NCBI RefSeq assembly: GCF_000512585.2
Contig: NC_089241.1
Location: forward strand, 3,100,001 to 3,164,000
Source: Kwoniella bestiolae CBS 10118
Taxonomy: Eukaryota; Basidiomycota; Tremellomycetes; Tremellales; Cryptococcaceae
DNA length: 64,000 nt
Direction: 5' to 3'
This document shows, one piece after another, positions 49,185-61,433 of the stretch. The notes below the pieces were generated by a model, which ran no database searches, was not told where the DNA came from, and saw nothing but the letters and a program-made list of their open reading frames with translations. Made by a program: the position numbers and the translations under genes. Numbering within the stretch: position 1 is the first letter of the stretch; every line of letters starts with the position of its first letter.

Positions 49185-52100
49185 ATGGCTCATGAGGACT
49201 TGACTCTGTCTGAGCTCATAGGAAGAGCCTACGCTCGAGCACTTCCTCCCGTCAAGGTGGGCACAATCACTATTGTTCATCTTAACTCAGAGACAAAGGT
49301 TCACTTACTGCAATACATGCTTTAGTTTACGAAGCTTGTTCAAGCACGATTTTCCGGCAAAGAGGACCTACAGTACCCCGACGAGATCATATCTTGTATG
49401 TCGACCCTGCCGTTTCCTGAGCAGCTATGGATTAATGCTGATAATAAACCGCAGCTGCACTTCTCCCTTTCCTCCTCCCCTCTCTGCCCTCCTTGATCCT
49501 CTCGTACCTCTCCCACCTCCTATCCAGCACTTCGCTCCTGAACTCTCAGACGATATTCACACATTTGTTGTTCTACATACACACCAACGACCTACCACCA
49601 ACCTCATCCATAGTAGCATTAACCAACATTCTTACCATCCATCCAACAGGCTTAGACAACAGCATACCATCCCTCTTATCCCCTCCTCCCTCAGATTCAC
49701 AAAATGGGGGTCCCTCTTCACCAAAAACTTCAAATCAAATATCGACTCTCTCCCTCCTTCTTCCATTACTTCGACTATCCTCATCCAATCCGCCAGATAC
49801 CGTTTCGTCTTTAAACACATATCTATCCAAATTCATCTCCGTTCTTTCCGCGTTCCCCTCTCCCTCGTTGGATGTGGGACTGGAGGCTGGTCAACTCTTA
49901 CCGAATCTACCAGAGGAGATAGGCACACCTCTCAGAGGCCTTTTGAGTGGGCTGATGACGGATCTGGATAATCAGGATATGATCAATCAACAGCAGAGCG
50001 GGGTGAATGAGGATGTACAGATGGATAATGTGATATCTCAGAATATCAAACCAGGTGAAGGAAGTAGATTGCCCCTAAAGCAGACTTTAGCGTTCTTCTT
50101 GGAGTATATAAAGCGGACGAACAAGTTAAGCAGAAAGGATACGCAAGATGGATATAGGAGTTTGGTCAAAGTCGGAAAGGAGATAACGAATGATCCAGAG
50201 GAATTTCTGAGGGTGTTATTGGAAGTGGCGATACAGACTTTGGTGGGATCGGACGCGAATATGCTGGATGCCGCCCAGTATTGGGGAGTGTTGATAGAAG
50301 ATATATGTGGATTGCTTGGATGGTGGAAGAAACATGGAGAAGAAGGATTCGCATTCCCCGTGAGCTGAATTGGCAGAAAGTTTCCACGTATATATGATCC
50401 ATCAGCTCACACAAAGCCTTCCATCTACCTTCAGAGCGATGTTGTCACTCCCTTATCTATAGTGTTCTCAGCCCTTTCTGCTTCCATGCAGACATTCTCG
50501 GACCAACTCACCCAGCGATACAGCAATTTGATACAGCAGGCGGAGAACGAAGACGATGGCAGTGCTTTCACACCTCTGGAAGGATGGTACGTTCTCTATG
50601 TCCTAGTACACGAGTACTTTCTGATGGGGAGTGACTTGCAGGCATCTCCTTTCATTGCAAGAAACCCTGATGTCAAACCTAGTTCAGCTAGGAGCACTCG
50701 ATTCTCAACAGGCGTCTGCAATCGCTCCAGGCGTTAATGTCCATACATTCACACCGGGAGAATCATTGATCGTGAGCTGCATATACCATCACTCCTGGCC
50801 GGTACCTAGCTGATATCATTCTGTGCTAAGAATCGAATCTCGTTCGAATCTCATCCTCACCTACCTCCCTTGGTACATACCATCCAATATGCCTATGGCG
50901 CCTCATCAACCTTCTCTGCAGAGTTCATCCAAATCATCAAATCTTGTCCCAATGTCCCTCCACCTGAAAATCTATTCAACTACATTGCCTCGCAGCCTGG
51001 TTTGCTAGGCGCATTGATTACGCAAATCAGTCCTTTGGCATTACTGGATATCATGCAGAAGCAATTGTTGGACCTGGGCGTAGATGAGCAGGGTAGGAAC
51101 GATGATCCGCAAGGAAGTTTGACGAGGTTTGGGGAAGGTGTTGCGCTTGTTGAAGCTTTTGTAGCTTATCATCAGGTATGTCCTCTCTCTTTTCTTTTGC
51201 TTGTGATGTGAGAAGGAGAAACAAAGAGCTGATCGATGGCTTTTGGACGGATAGTTACCCCTTCCTGCGTTGTTGCAAGATGCTAGATGTGCGGTTGGTT
51301 TTAGTCATCTAGATGAGGAGAGTAAGGAATGTATGAACGGATGGGTGAAAGCTATTGTGAGTTTGTTTTCTAACACATTTTAATGTCTGTGCACAAACGT
51401 AGCTTGTCGAGCATATACACTATGACCCAGTCGAACCACCATCCCCTAAAGCTATGCTCGCAATGTACCGCTGACTCTTCTCTTACGCTTGCAGTTCGGC
51501 TCAGACGGTATCGAAGATGCCATCTTACTGGCTACACCTCCTCAGAAACTATACAAACTATCCCCTACGCTCATCCAACAGGCCATACTTGCAGTTACAG
51601 CCTCTCAGATCGATCTCGACACGTTACACAGCGGATTATCCTACTTCTCTCAACCGCTTTTGAGCTGGTGTCTGGGTGGGGTGGTTGCATGGTTATGCAG
51701 AGAGATCAAACGGCAAGGGTAAGTCGTGTGGCCCTCCCTTTCATCTTTTGCTTCTATGAAGACGGATAACCAAGATAACCCAGGCGTTCAAACTGATGAA
51801 TTATTTATGATCGGTTGAATAGATTATTATCAGCCATCCACCTCATAGTCCTGCAAGATCTTATCCTGGGCCATTCATGTCCCGAAGCTCTCATTCGGGT
51901 AAACTCCACGGCCTTGAACGAATTACTCAGCCCGAATAGCGGTCTCGCACCTGTTATTGAATCATCAAGCTTTGATCTCGCCGGAATACGGTCCAAGCTA
52001 GATTCATTAGGGTTGAACGCCTCTTTACCATCTAACACTATGGACCTGAATGGGGCTTTGGGGGTGCTGAGGCAGATCGATCTAGCTCAATTGGGGTGGG

Positions 52101-52621
52101 AAAGAGGTCTATTGGATCCATTGGAGAAAGAAGTGAAGTGGAGAGGACGAGTGGAAGTCACGAGGGTGATCATGGAAGAACTAAGTAATCCCCAGATGAT
52201 CGTTGGAGATAATTTAGCTGGATTTACGCCGCTTTTATTGGCTATATCCATCGACCAGGATGGTGGTTCACGGACATTGTTAGAGAATCTGATACATCAT
52301 TCGGAATGGTTATTATCTCCATCCCCTCCAATTACCCATCTACTCAAAAGGTCGTTGGTGTTTTACTCTGCGTTGGGGCGGGGAGAAAAGATCATATTGG
52401 AATTGGCGGATGAACTGGAATATCTAGTCTCTCTACCTGTACGACCATCGGAGAATCCTCAGGGACAAGGGACGAAGCAAAGGAAGATACAGGATGGTCT
52501 TTTCACCCAGGTTAGTACAGGTCAGAGGGAGGTGTTGGAAGGGCTGATAAGAGGGTTGAGGGATGATGAAGATTTGAGGAGTAGGTTTGCGGTGGTTGGG
52601 AGGTTGGATCGTGTTTTGTAG
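49185..52621 (+). CDS. MED5: Mediator complex subunit 5 (MED5/NUT1)
   Basis: Tail-module subunit of Mediator, which links activators to RNA polymerase II. The start MAHEDLTLSELIGRAYARAL is followed by an exon with FLLPSLPSLILSYLSHLLSS. The middle includes LKQTLAFFLEYIKRTNKLSR and QYWGVLIEDICGLLGWWKKH. The strongest family match is the region near 51495-51720: FGSDGIEDAILLATPPQKLY, LSPTLIQQAILAVTASQIDL and SYFSQPLLSWCLGGVVAWLC. The C-terminus has VLQDLILGHSCPEALIRVNS and GFTPLLLAISIDQDGGSRTL, ending RFAVVGRLDRVL. About ten short introns. The protein is roughly 950-1000 residues, as expected for MED5. Confidence 0.88.
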
Positions 52622-53335
52622 ATGTAGTGATGTATTGGGTGTTGTACTGAGCCCTGATGAGGTCACTTACGATTTACTAGATACCGGGATGTTTGTCTTT
52701 GATCACAGTGTCAACTGTATCGACACCTTGTTACACACTCGGGTCGACTCTTGGTGACCTGTCGATCAGTCATCACACCCTTGAACGTGAACAATCAACT
52801 TCGAATCACATACGGTCCATGGCGAAAGGGCAATACCTGCTAATGATAAGCACATCGTTTCACTTCGTCGACATCGTCATGACGACTCACGCTTCAATCT
52901 TTCCCCTGAATACCATCTTCAGCCTTCCTTTGACAAAGTCTCTAATCTGATGTGATCAATCTATTCTCGAGGATCATAAAGGTTATCTCTCCTCAAGACA
53001 TTTCCTTTTTATTCCAAAATTGAATAAACTTAATCTGCCTTTACATACTATTCATCGACTTTCCACACCCTAACACCCTAAAGAATAGAGATCGACCGAA
53101 TCATCATTCTCTTGATTGACCCAAGCTGATCCTGAGTACTCACAATCACATTCATTCTTTCCTTCGTTCGTTCTACACTACTGTACAACGTCAAGTACCC
53201 ACTGTCCTTTCTCTCTCTCACCTCTCTGCTGGGCACAGATAAATCATAACTTACCTTACACCTTATTGAACGAACTATCGACCGAGGTGGTATATTTACC
53301 ACACTTGACGGACCACACCACTCGCCCGACTTAAG
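52622..53335. other. intergenic/promoter region
   Basis: About 710 bp between MED5 and the next membrane-protein gene. No gene seen. Confidence 0.45.
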
Positions 53336-54731
53336 ATGATCGCTGGCCCAAGTCCAAGTCCTGTAGGGCAATATATCCAATTCGACGATGACAGACAAAA
53401 GCAGAAACAGAAGCAAAAGCGGGCCGGTCCCTTGAGCGGTGTTTTTGATACGAGTACTTTCAAAGTGGCGCTGCGCTCAAGGGGAAGTAAGATTCGTTTA
53501 TCCCTTTTGGTAAGTCTCTCCCATACTCCATTTCCACGAGAGGGAACTTCACTGAATATGTTCTGTTCTAGTCCTTTCACGTTCTGTTCATACTGGTAAT
53601 TACGATATTCACGTTTCTGACTACTCGGAACTATGGATTACTCGTTGTTCACCTAATCTCTTTGGGGGCGATGTTGGTATACGTCCCTGGGGTGATATAC
53701 AAGATGTTCACTGTCCCTCTTTCTCCTGATCCCGATGTTCGCCCAAATCGAAGGGTAAATCTCAAAGGAGAAGAGGAAGGAGGTCTGGATCGGATCGGAC
53801 AGCCAGGGAAAGGGAAAGACCATGAAGGGTGGGTTTGGAATTGGGATAGTGGGATTATGGAGCTCATCTACCTAGGAACTCAAATCATCATTTGGCTGGG
53901 TGAGTTATCCTTCACCTTTTGTCTCTTGGCGTTATTGTACAGTACAAGGCTACTTGACTAATCGTATCTCGTATTTCCCTAGTTTCCGCAATATGTTCAC
54001 ACACGATTGGCGGTCCGACTTCATGTTCTCAGCAGATAATGAACAATTACTCTGCTACTACCGAGGGAAACTCGCAAGCAGACGCAAAATCACTTAAGGA
54101 TAATTACGAGTCTGTACTGCAAGTCCAGAAGATGTGTAATAATCTGACGGGTACGATCGTATTATCCTCTATACACATCGTTGGACTGGTGCTGTATGGG
54201 GGTTGGATCTGGAGGGTCATCAATAAGTATAAGAGTAGAGCTGGGGAAACGGGTGTATGGAAAGTATCGCTCAGTGAACTCACGAGAATCCAAAGTCAAC
54301 TCAAAGTACCATGCGACCCCACGAGTACGACGGAATACAATCAAGGAGATAGCAGGATTAATACTGGTACCATCCCGAATGTAATCCCTCATGGTAGGAT
54401 CGTCCAACCGCCTGCTCGGACGCATTACACCAGTGTCGGAATGCCGCCACCCCCCTATCAACCTTCTACGATAGCCACTGAATGGTCTAGATCGAGCTAC
54501 CTAGGCTCATCATCTTCTTCAAACCCATCAGCCATACATATGTCCCCTGAGGGTTCAAGTGGACCTATCAATATCGATGCTGGCACAAGCTACTCGTACC
54601 ACTCGTCGTCTGATACATCGGATCATCTCCCAGGCGCGACTCCTATACAAATGAGGACGTCGGTCGCTAGGTTCATAGATGAGAAGAAGGATAGTAAAGA
54701 TGCGATCAAGAGGGCTTTGGATATGGTGTGA
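53336..54731 (+). CDS. four-helix membrane protein with PPPPY tail (paralog A)
   Basis: Start MIAGPSPSPVGQYIQFDDDR with a basic KQKQKQKR patch, then helices SFHVLFILVITIFTFLTT, YGLLVVHLISLGAMLVYVPG, GIMELIYLGTQIIIWLVSAI and TIVLSSIHIVGLVLYGGWIW. A Cys-containing loop (TIGGPTSCSQQ, VQKMCNNLTG) lies between helices 3 and 4. The cytosolic tail contains GMPPPPYQPS, a PPxY motif, and ends DEKKDSKDAIKRALDMV. It aligns along its length with the gene at 57837, sharing the SFH opening of helix 1, GAMLVYVPG, GGPTSCS, the PPPPYQ motif and the terminal charged helix. MTD1 lies between the two. The family is unnamed to me; the layout is MARVEL-like. Confidence 0.75.
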
Positions 54732-55265
54732 TGATTTGTTCGTTATAATTTATTTTCTTTGTGTATTGTGTTTTATCTATGAGATCTAATAGTTTGCGTA
54801 TACTGTACGTACTTGCAGGTTTTAATGTATCAGTCGTAGTAGTCTGCTTTCCCCATCAGTATGATCTTTTTCTGATGGACAAGCACTTTCCCATATTTTA
54901 CACGCCAAGCCCAATGGAAACAGCAAAAACGAAGTTGGATATCTCATCTGGTATCTGTTCATTGTGTTGGAACTGCACGAATCCAATTATATAACATGAA
55001 TGAATGAACAAACGATTACCTATACTCTATGAAGGGTATAAACAGAATCAAAACGACTTCTAAGCAGACAATTTCCACCGATGAAGTCCCCGACAATCCG
55101 AAGTGGATGACATTCACCCGAACCACGTCGCATATTTGACGCACCATTGACCATCCCATCTACCTCTCGACATTACTATGGATGCACATATCTACGATTA
55201 CATCATGTGCAGCGCGAAAAGGTTCCTTCTCAAACCGCTATTCTAATTGACTGTAGGGACGGAAG
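54732..55265. other. convergent 3' intergenic region
   Basis: Lies between the paralog A and MTD1 stops. No gene seen. Confidence 0.45.
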
Positions 55266-56958
55266 CTATAACCCCGCAGACTTGATCATATCTTGATAAC
55301 CACAAAGTCTCAACAGGTTTCGCTGTAACATTGCGATGGTCATCATACCGACCGATGGAACGTAGATTGATGCCTAGTGTACAACTGAAATCAGCATCGA
55401 GCATTAAGATCAAATCATGATGATTTCTTATCGCAAGCAGATTTGATCTTAACTTGTTCCATAACCACAAGTTGAGATTCATGACGAAACATTACTCACC
55501 CGTTCCCTCACATCCGCTTCAAAATTCTTCTCCCCAGCCACATTCACACAGATACACCCATCTTTCAAATCCTTCGTGGGAACCTTGTACGAAGCCACAG
55601 GTACAGCGGAGATCACCACATCTGAGATGGCCAGTGCTTGGGCCAAAGTGAAGTCTGGAAGGGGGGTGGTGATGTGGTGGGGGTTGAATTTGGATGATGT
55701 TTGTGATAGGGACGGTCGCTTGGAGAATTCAGCGATGGCTACACGAGCAAAGGAGTTAGTATCGATATTTACGTTGTACTCTGTTTGATTTGATCAAGGT
55801 TTGTCAAGCACAGGAACGAAAGGTACGAGGACAGAATATGAATGTGCGGCATGGAACCATATATCCAGCAGTCTCCGTCAAAGAAACGTCCTAGTGAGAT
55901 ATTATAGCACTCACAATCAATATCAACACTTATAACCCTCGCACCATCATTAGCCAACAATGCTGCCAACGGTCTCCCAACAACCTCCGATCGATTTATA
56001 ACTGTGATAACCTTTCCTCTCGCCCTATCACCGTATTCCAGCATCTTGTTGTACACACCGATATGCTCTAGTACCTTGACGATGGCCAATGGTGTGCACG
56101 GTAAGATGGATTTGACGGTTCCTTCGGGGATAACCTCTTCATCTGATTTGGAGGGTTTGGAGGTGCCTAGGGGAGTGGGGAGGTGGGAGGCGGGGATGGG
56201 TCGGAGAGTTAGGGGGGAGATGAATCGGACGCTATGATGGTAGACGGGTGTCAGCCAAATGGGGAATGTGACAGGACAAGTAAGGTAACATGTGTTATAT
56301 TTTTGATTGAGAGAGGAACCTTCGGAAGGGAAAGGAAATCACTCACTTGTGATACAAGTTGAACAAGAATTGATGATTCAGTCCCTCGACGTCCTTCTGG
56401 GGCGATACGACAGATTGCAGATATTGATCCTGTCTACCACCGTAGATAGGGTAGTAGACCATGATACCGTGTACGTCGGGATCTTCATTTGCCTGAAACG
56501 CGGAGATACACATGTGATCAGCAAATTGGACAACCAGGATATGCCCCCTTTTGTCCTCGTAGCCCGTCCTCCTAATTTCTGGTGCCCTACACCCTCCCAC
56601 TCGCCCAGTCTCGCCCCTCTCGGCTTCAACTATGACTATCTCGAATAGTCCTCCCTTCTCTTCGACTCACCTCCAATATCCCCTCCTCCACATCAATCCC
56701 CACCCCTTCCCCGTCCAACCCCTCCCTAGCCTCACCCACAAGCCTGAGCTCAAACTGAATCCCAATTTGCTCGCAGGCCTTCTTCGTAAATTCCGCGTAC
56801 GTCCTCGCGTCCTCCTTCTTCGTAGCTAGGATCCCAATAAGCTTTGGAGGGGTGTTGTTGAATCTCTCAGAGGACATTGCTGAGAGGAGCTCGGTCTTGA
56901 AGGGGGTGTGGACCTTGCCGGCTGTTACGAGTAGACCTTGGGGTGCTGTTGAGGACAT
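55266..56958 (-). CDS. MTD1: NAD-dependent 5,10-methylenetetrahydrofolate dehydrogenase (MTD1)
   Basis: Cytosolic one-carbon enzyme that oxidises 5,10-methylene-THF to methenyl-THF with NAD+. The start MSSTAPQGLLVTAGKVHTPF leads through IGILATKKEDARTYAEFTKK to the folate-site loop ANEDPDVHGIMVYYPIYGGR. Next come QSVVSPQKDVEGLNHQFLFN, LPCTPLAIVKVLEHIGVYNK and the Rossmann segment RGKVITVINRSEVVGRPLAA, followed by ISDVVISAVPVASYKVPTKD, CICVNVAGEKNF and the end MLQRNLLRLCGYQDMIKSAG plus L. The monofunctional length of about 360 residues fits fungal MTD1. A TCACGTGA palindrome lies 229 bp upstream of the ATG. Confidence 0.93.
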
Positions 56959-57836
56959 TTTGGATGGTTGTCGGGGGGAAGGAGGATAATTGTGGGTTTC
57001 TATATAGGGGCTATGAGATCGCTTTTTGGAGCGTAGTTTTATGACCGAGAGATGTTTGTTTGGTTCTTGGTCCTTGGTCCTTGCTTTGTATGGTAATGGT
57101 GATCCTTGATTATGCCTCGCCTTATCTTCTTTTTTTTTGGCTCAACTTCTTCGCAACCGTAACAAAGAAAAGGTTATTCTCCCAGATCACGTGACTTTGA
57201 CTCTGATACTGGCGCTGGCATTCCTCCGATCCTCCTTCCCGTACGCCCATATAGCGAGCAGCAAGGCGCTGTAGCAAGGACCATCCATGCATTCATTGAA
57301 TCACCGTATCTAATCTTTGTCAATACAACATGCATGGTACAGTCGCTCCGCAGATTGAGGGTGTCCGAAATGACTCTTCTTCCTTGTTCCCAATAAATAA
57401 CATGGTCACCGTTTCGAATCCTACAGTTAGTACACTTAATCTTGCATTACGTTGCCTCTTCCTCTCCGCGATCGATACCCTGATATCCGCTACAGACTAG
57501 CATGTTATGCTCCATTTTAGACCGGTTTCGCATATCGCATATTGGAATTGACGCTGTGCTCGGAGAACCACTGTTTGTGGACCTGGTACTCATTCAAGCA
57601 AGCCAAGCCAAGCCAGACCAATTCTACTGCATCTCCGAAGCATGTAAACTCGCACAACAAATATAACGAGTTGTCTTGATCTGTCAATTACATCCCACAG
57701 TCTGTGTAGTATATATCGTCAAGAGCTCCACGCCCATAAATTGTTCTCGACATTCGATCTCCGTTTTCATACGTATACGAGTATATACCCATTTTTCTTA
57801 AGAGAGCCCCGGTATAAGTCAAACCTTCCCATCAAG
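56959..57836. promoter_or_regulatory. divergent promoter region, MTD1 / paralog B
   Basis: A stretch of 878 bp between divergent starts, with a full TCACGTGA site at 57187-57194 and a T8 run at 57131-57139. No gene seen. Confidence 0.5.
57187..57194. promoter_or_regulatory. TCACGTGA palindrome, candidate Cbf1-type site upstream of MTD1
   Basis: Perfect 8-bp palindrome with a CACGTG core, 229 bp before the MTD1 ATG. In yeasts, Cbf1 uses RTCACGTG sites at sulphur and methionine genes, so regulation of one-carbon metabolism is plausible but inferred. Confidence 0.4.
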
Positions 57837-59315
57837 ATGAGCGAGCGGAGCGAGCGAGGGGTATATCCCGATGATGCCGAATCGCAGCATCAACGTCAAC
57901 CAGCGTATGAAGGCGAGAAGGATGAGCGGAAAGTCAAAGATACTCGATCGACTATCATAAGGTATTTCGCATTGGTATGTCCACCCCTCGTCAACAACCT
58001 GATCTCAAAAATACATATGAATTCTCCTCGTGTCATGTCAACTGATCACTTGATTCCTTTTATACAAACAGAGCTTCCACATGATCTTCGTCATGATGCT
58101 TTTCCTGCTCACTTTCTTCCTCACCCCGCACATGACGATGATTTCCATTCAAGCCTTTGCGGTATTCGGGATGTTGGTGTATGTGCCTGCGACTATCGGT
58201 TTGACAGCGAGGAGGAAACAGACGAAATGGGATAGAGCGTGGGGGGAGGTGGTGTATCTGGGTTATGAGGGGGGTCTCTATCTTGGTGAGATCGTACTTC
58301 ATCCACGTGCAGTATAGAGAGTGTACTGATTCTTGTTTTCATATCTGTCACTTGCTACCATCCCAATCCCATTCTCGCCGTCGCATCGATAATTTTAATA
58401 ACTCCTGGTAACACTACAATCACTCGACCTCATCCGCCTATCCTATTCCCCTCATGACCAAATGTTATCCTCCTTGTGTTCACCCCTATCATCACCTATC
58501 ATCACCTATCTACCCAACCTCAACTCCCCATCACAGCCAACGCAATCGTATCAGGTATAGTCGGCGGCCCCTCCTCCTGTTCTTCAAGGCTATACGAATC
58601 TGGCAAATCGGGCGGAACGCGCAAATACCCCTACGAGCCCATAGGTTCCATAAACCTGTTCTGCAATACCATGTCCGCCCAGATCGCCCTCAGTTCCCTC
58701 CATGTAGTTGGCCTATTAATATGGGGATACTGGATCTACAAAATCATCACGAAATTGTCATTATCGAAATCCGAGGTCACCCAAACCAACAGGAAGCTAT
58801 GGAATGTCTCTGTTGGGGAATTGATGAGGAGAAATCTAAGTGTGAATTCGTATGAACGAAGGGATCATGAGGCGATCACGCCGTTCGTGCATACCCAGGC
58901 TGAAGAACGAGAGCGAGAACGAGAACCGGAAAGAGACGTTGGACCTTATATACCTCCTCCGCCATACCAACATTCATATGGTGACGATGAAGGGCAATCG
59001 CCAGTAGATGGTACAGCCCTTTCATCGAATAATGGCGATTCACCCACGAATGCCTACTCGGTGCTGAGAAGTGGGAATTACGGGGCTTCGTCCTCCTCCA
59101 ATGACGCTTCGACGTATGTTTCCAGCGATGGGACACCTCTGTCTCCTACCATGACAGGGATAGTGGAACATAAGATGAATCGTTCTCGGCAAGAGCAGCA
59201 GCAGCAGCAGCAGCAACAACACCAGCAACAACCACCTAGAAGTAGTCTCAGGAGAGCGATGGACGAGAAGGAGAACAGTAAAGACGTGGTGAGAAGGGTG
59301 TTGAGAGATGAATGA
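57837..59315 (+). CDS. four-helix membrane protein with PPPPY tail (paralog B)
   Basis: Start MSERSERGVYPDDAESQHQR, exon 1 ending RYFAL at 57974, exon 2 from 58072. Helices: SFHMIFVMMLFLLTFFL, SIQAFAVFGMLVYVPATIGL, WGEVVYLGYEGGLYLANAIV and IALSSLHVVGLLIWGYWIYK. The loop GGPSSCSSRLYESGK and a later NLFCNTM cysteine match paralog A. The tail has DVGPYIPPPPYQHSYGDD (PPxY), a polyglutamine run encoded at 59193-59233, and the end AMDEKENSKDVVRRVLRDE. A third, partial copy of this last segment lies at 62452-62583. It probably arose by duplication with paralog A (53336). Confidence 0.75.
59193..59233 (+). repeat. CAG/CAA trinucleotide run (polyglutamine)
   Basis: Consecutive CAG then CAA codons with one CAC interruption inside paralog B. 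Confidence 0.9.
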
Positions 59316-59580
59316 GGTTGGTAGATCTGTACGAACACCTTTTCCCATCGGATAAGATATGAAATATACTATATGTCCAAGATGATCTATACATCAAGCA
59401 AAGAATCAATCCATATGTCTCGCGGTAATACACAAAATACAAATTCAAGTCTGAGAGCATTCTATCTGGAGGCGATCGTCGACATCGCATTTGGTTATGA
59501 GTTTTGGTCTGTACTCAAAATTGAGTCGTCCTGATAATTCTAGGTGAGATTGTGCGATTCGTTGGTATGATGTATCGACA

Positions 59581-60655
59581 TCACCTGGGGATGCGTTTGC
59601 GGATGGCGCTGAGTTCCGACTGACTTGTGGTTTGAGTATGATCCGTATCCGGTCTCTCGATTCGATCGGATGGTGCTGGCGGGTCCGATTCGTCGTCAGA
59701 ATCAAAGGTAGATAGACCTTTGATCTTGCATACACGATGTCGTGCGCAATCCAACTTATCGATCATTTCGGAAAAGTTTTGATCGTAACCCTCTTCTTCA
59801 AGATACAGGACCCGTAATGCAATGTAAATGAACAGAGCTGTCAGATGTTCTTTCTTGGATCTACCGTTCAGCATCTGAGATTCTTGGGGATCTTCGATAT
59901 TGAAGTTTGGATGATAAGGGTGCCATCGTGCAGGGGTGGTATTGGCCGATTCGTATTCCGATAATAATCTTATGGCCTGATCAATCTCGGCTACGAAACA
60001 GCATGCAACGCAAATGCGTTAATCGTTGCCGTCGCTGATGAGATGAATCGGTACTATACTTACTGAAATATATTCGCCACTGTACATCAAGTGCATGATC
60101 AGTCAGCTGTCAAGGATGATGGGGGTAGAGTACGCTGGAGACAAGAAAAGTTGAACTTACTAGTCTTTCGGCTGAACGTAATTTCTCCTTCATCTCAGAA
60201 GAAAGAAGCTGTCGATCTTGAGAACCACTCTCGACATACTCCAGAAGGTTTTCATGGAACCTACACCTGTTCAGTCCAGCTAGCCAAGCTGACGCTAGCT
60301 GTCTGCGTGTGACGGTATCCTACGTTGGTATAGAGAAGGATAAGCATGCTGTTCGGCGAGAGAAGAGCGTCTGGCGCGAACGGACCTTGTGAAATATACC
60401 TTCTTGATCGTACCATGTGTTCCGGAAGGTATCGAAGTAGATAGCGGGACCCGTCAAAGTGCGAAAGAACTCTGTCCAGGTTTGGTATCTGTGATAGTAT
60501 ATTATCGTTCTTTCGATGAATGGGGTTTCCGAAAGTAGAGGAGGTGACGCTGTCTCAAGGACAAAATCAAGGCCCTGATAACCTTCCGATGGGCCTGGCA
60601 AATGCTCGTGCTTGTGCTCCTGATTGACGTGATTTCGCTGTATATGTTCGGACAT
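59581..60655 (-). CDS. unrecognised protein gene with micro-exon
   Basis: No family recognised. ATG 60655 opens MSEHIQRNHVNQEHKHEHLP, followed by TPFIERTIIYYHRYQTWTEF and FRTLTGPAIYFDTFRNTWYD. Later exons read ENLLEYVESGSQDRQLLSSE and MKEKLRSAERL, then a 16-nt exon (60067-60082) giving WRIYF, then EIDQAIRLLSEYESANTTPA, WHPYHPNFNIEDPQESQM and HLTALFIYIALRVLYLEEEG. It ends with a Ser/Asp-rich tail, ELSAIRKRIPR. The frame is consistent across the micro-exon, but the join near 60380-60260 was not settled. It resembles no known catalytic domain and may be lineage-specific. The start could lie further upstream. Confidence 0.55.
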
Positions 60656-61433
60656 CGTGTCGAGGGGCTTGGGTGAAATGGGGTGAGCCGCAGCTATAAC
60701 AACACATGTCTCGTCAAATAAGCGGTCTGCGTACCTTGATTTGATCGTTGGAGAACAACCTCCACTTTTTATGGTGGACGTAAGTGCAAGGAGTCGTTCG
60801 TGAAGTACCAACGCCAATCCCATTGATGAACCCTCCTGCTAAGGCAGAATTTATGCTCATATTGCACTATTTTGAGTGGGTACAGAATGAAACCTTTCGC
60901 CGTCGAATGAACTGACACATTGATGGTGAACACGGGGAGAAGATCATATTGGGTAGCATCAGTAGTGAGACACGGAGAGACGATCATGTTGTGTGGATCG
61001 TAGTTGTTCCTTTCATCTGAGACGACCTTGCGGGAATCCAGAGAAGGTGTATCATCACGAACAGCCAAATTAACGGACCGTGCGTCAATGACAGATCTCA
61101 AGAGACCGTATACCCGACGATTATCAGTGAAAATACGATGACCACAGAAATAGGGGTACAAGCAGAGGGACAATGGCAAGACTGGCCACCAATGGTATCT
61201 CGTCAGCTCATCCGTCAATCGTACATGGTTATCAGACGCGCAAGAGGAGAGGCACTTTCCCAGGACACCCACAGCGGTGCGTTGACTGATTACAGCAGAC
61301 AAGGACTGTCAGACACTTTCATAGTATCAAACGTTGTGTTATTGTTATCCATGTTCATGCTACTATATGCGATTCTCTTTTCCGCTGGTTACTATCACTT
61401 CCATTAAGCTATCGTCATACCAAACATTTCAAG
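60656..61433. other. ambiguous stretch with overlapping ORFs on both strands
   Basis: A 177-codon minus ORF (60769-61302) overlaps a plus ORF of 89 codons (61138-61407). The plus ORF ends with one hydrophobic helix (FIVSNVVLLLSMFMLLYAIL). At most one is likely to be real. Neither resembles a family I know, and no splice signals decide between them. Confidence 0.35.

Noticed and set aside
57405..57425. tRNA B-box-like GTTTCGAATCC
   Set aside because: No matching A-box, acceptor stem or cloverleaf could be drawn around it.
59040..59348. Minus ORF with a run of cysteines or leucines
   Set aside because: Antisense of the polyglutamine CAG/CAA run in paralog B.
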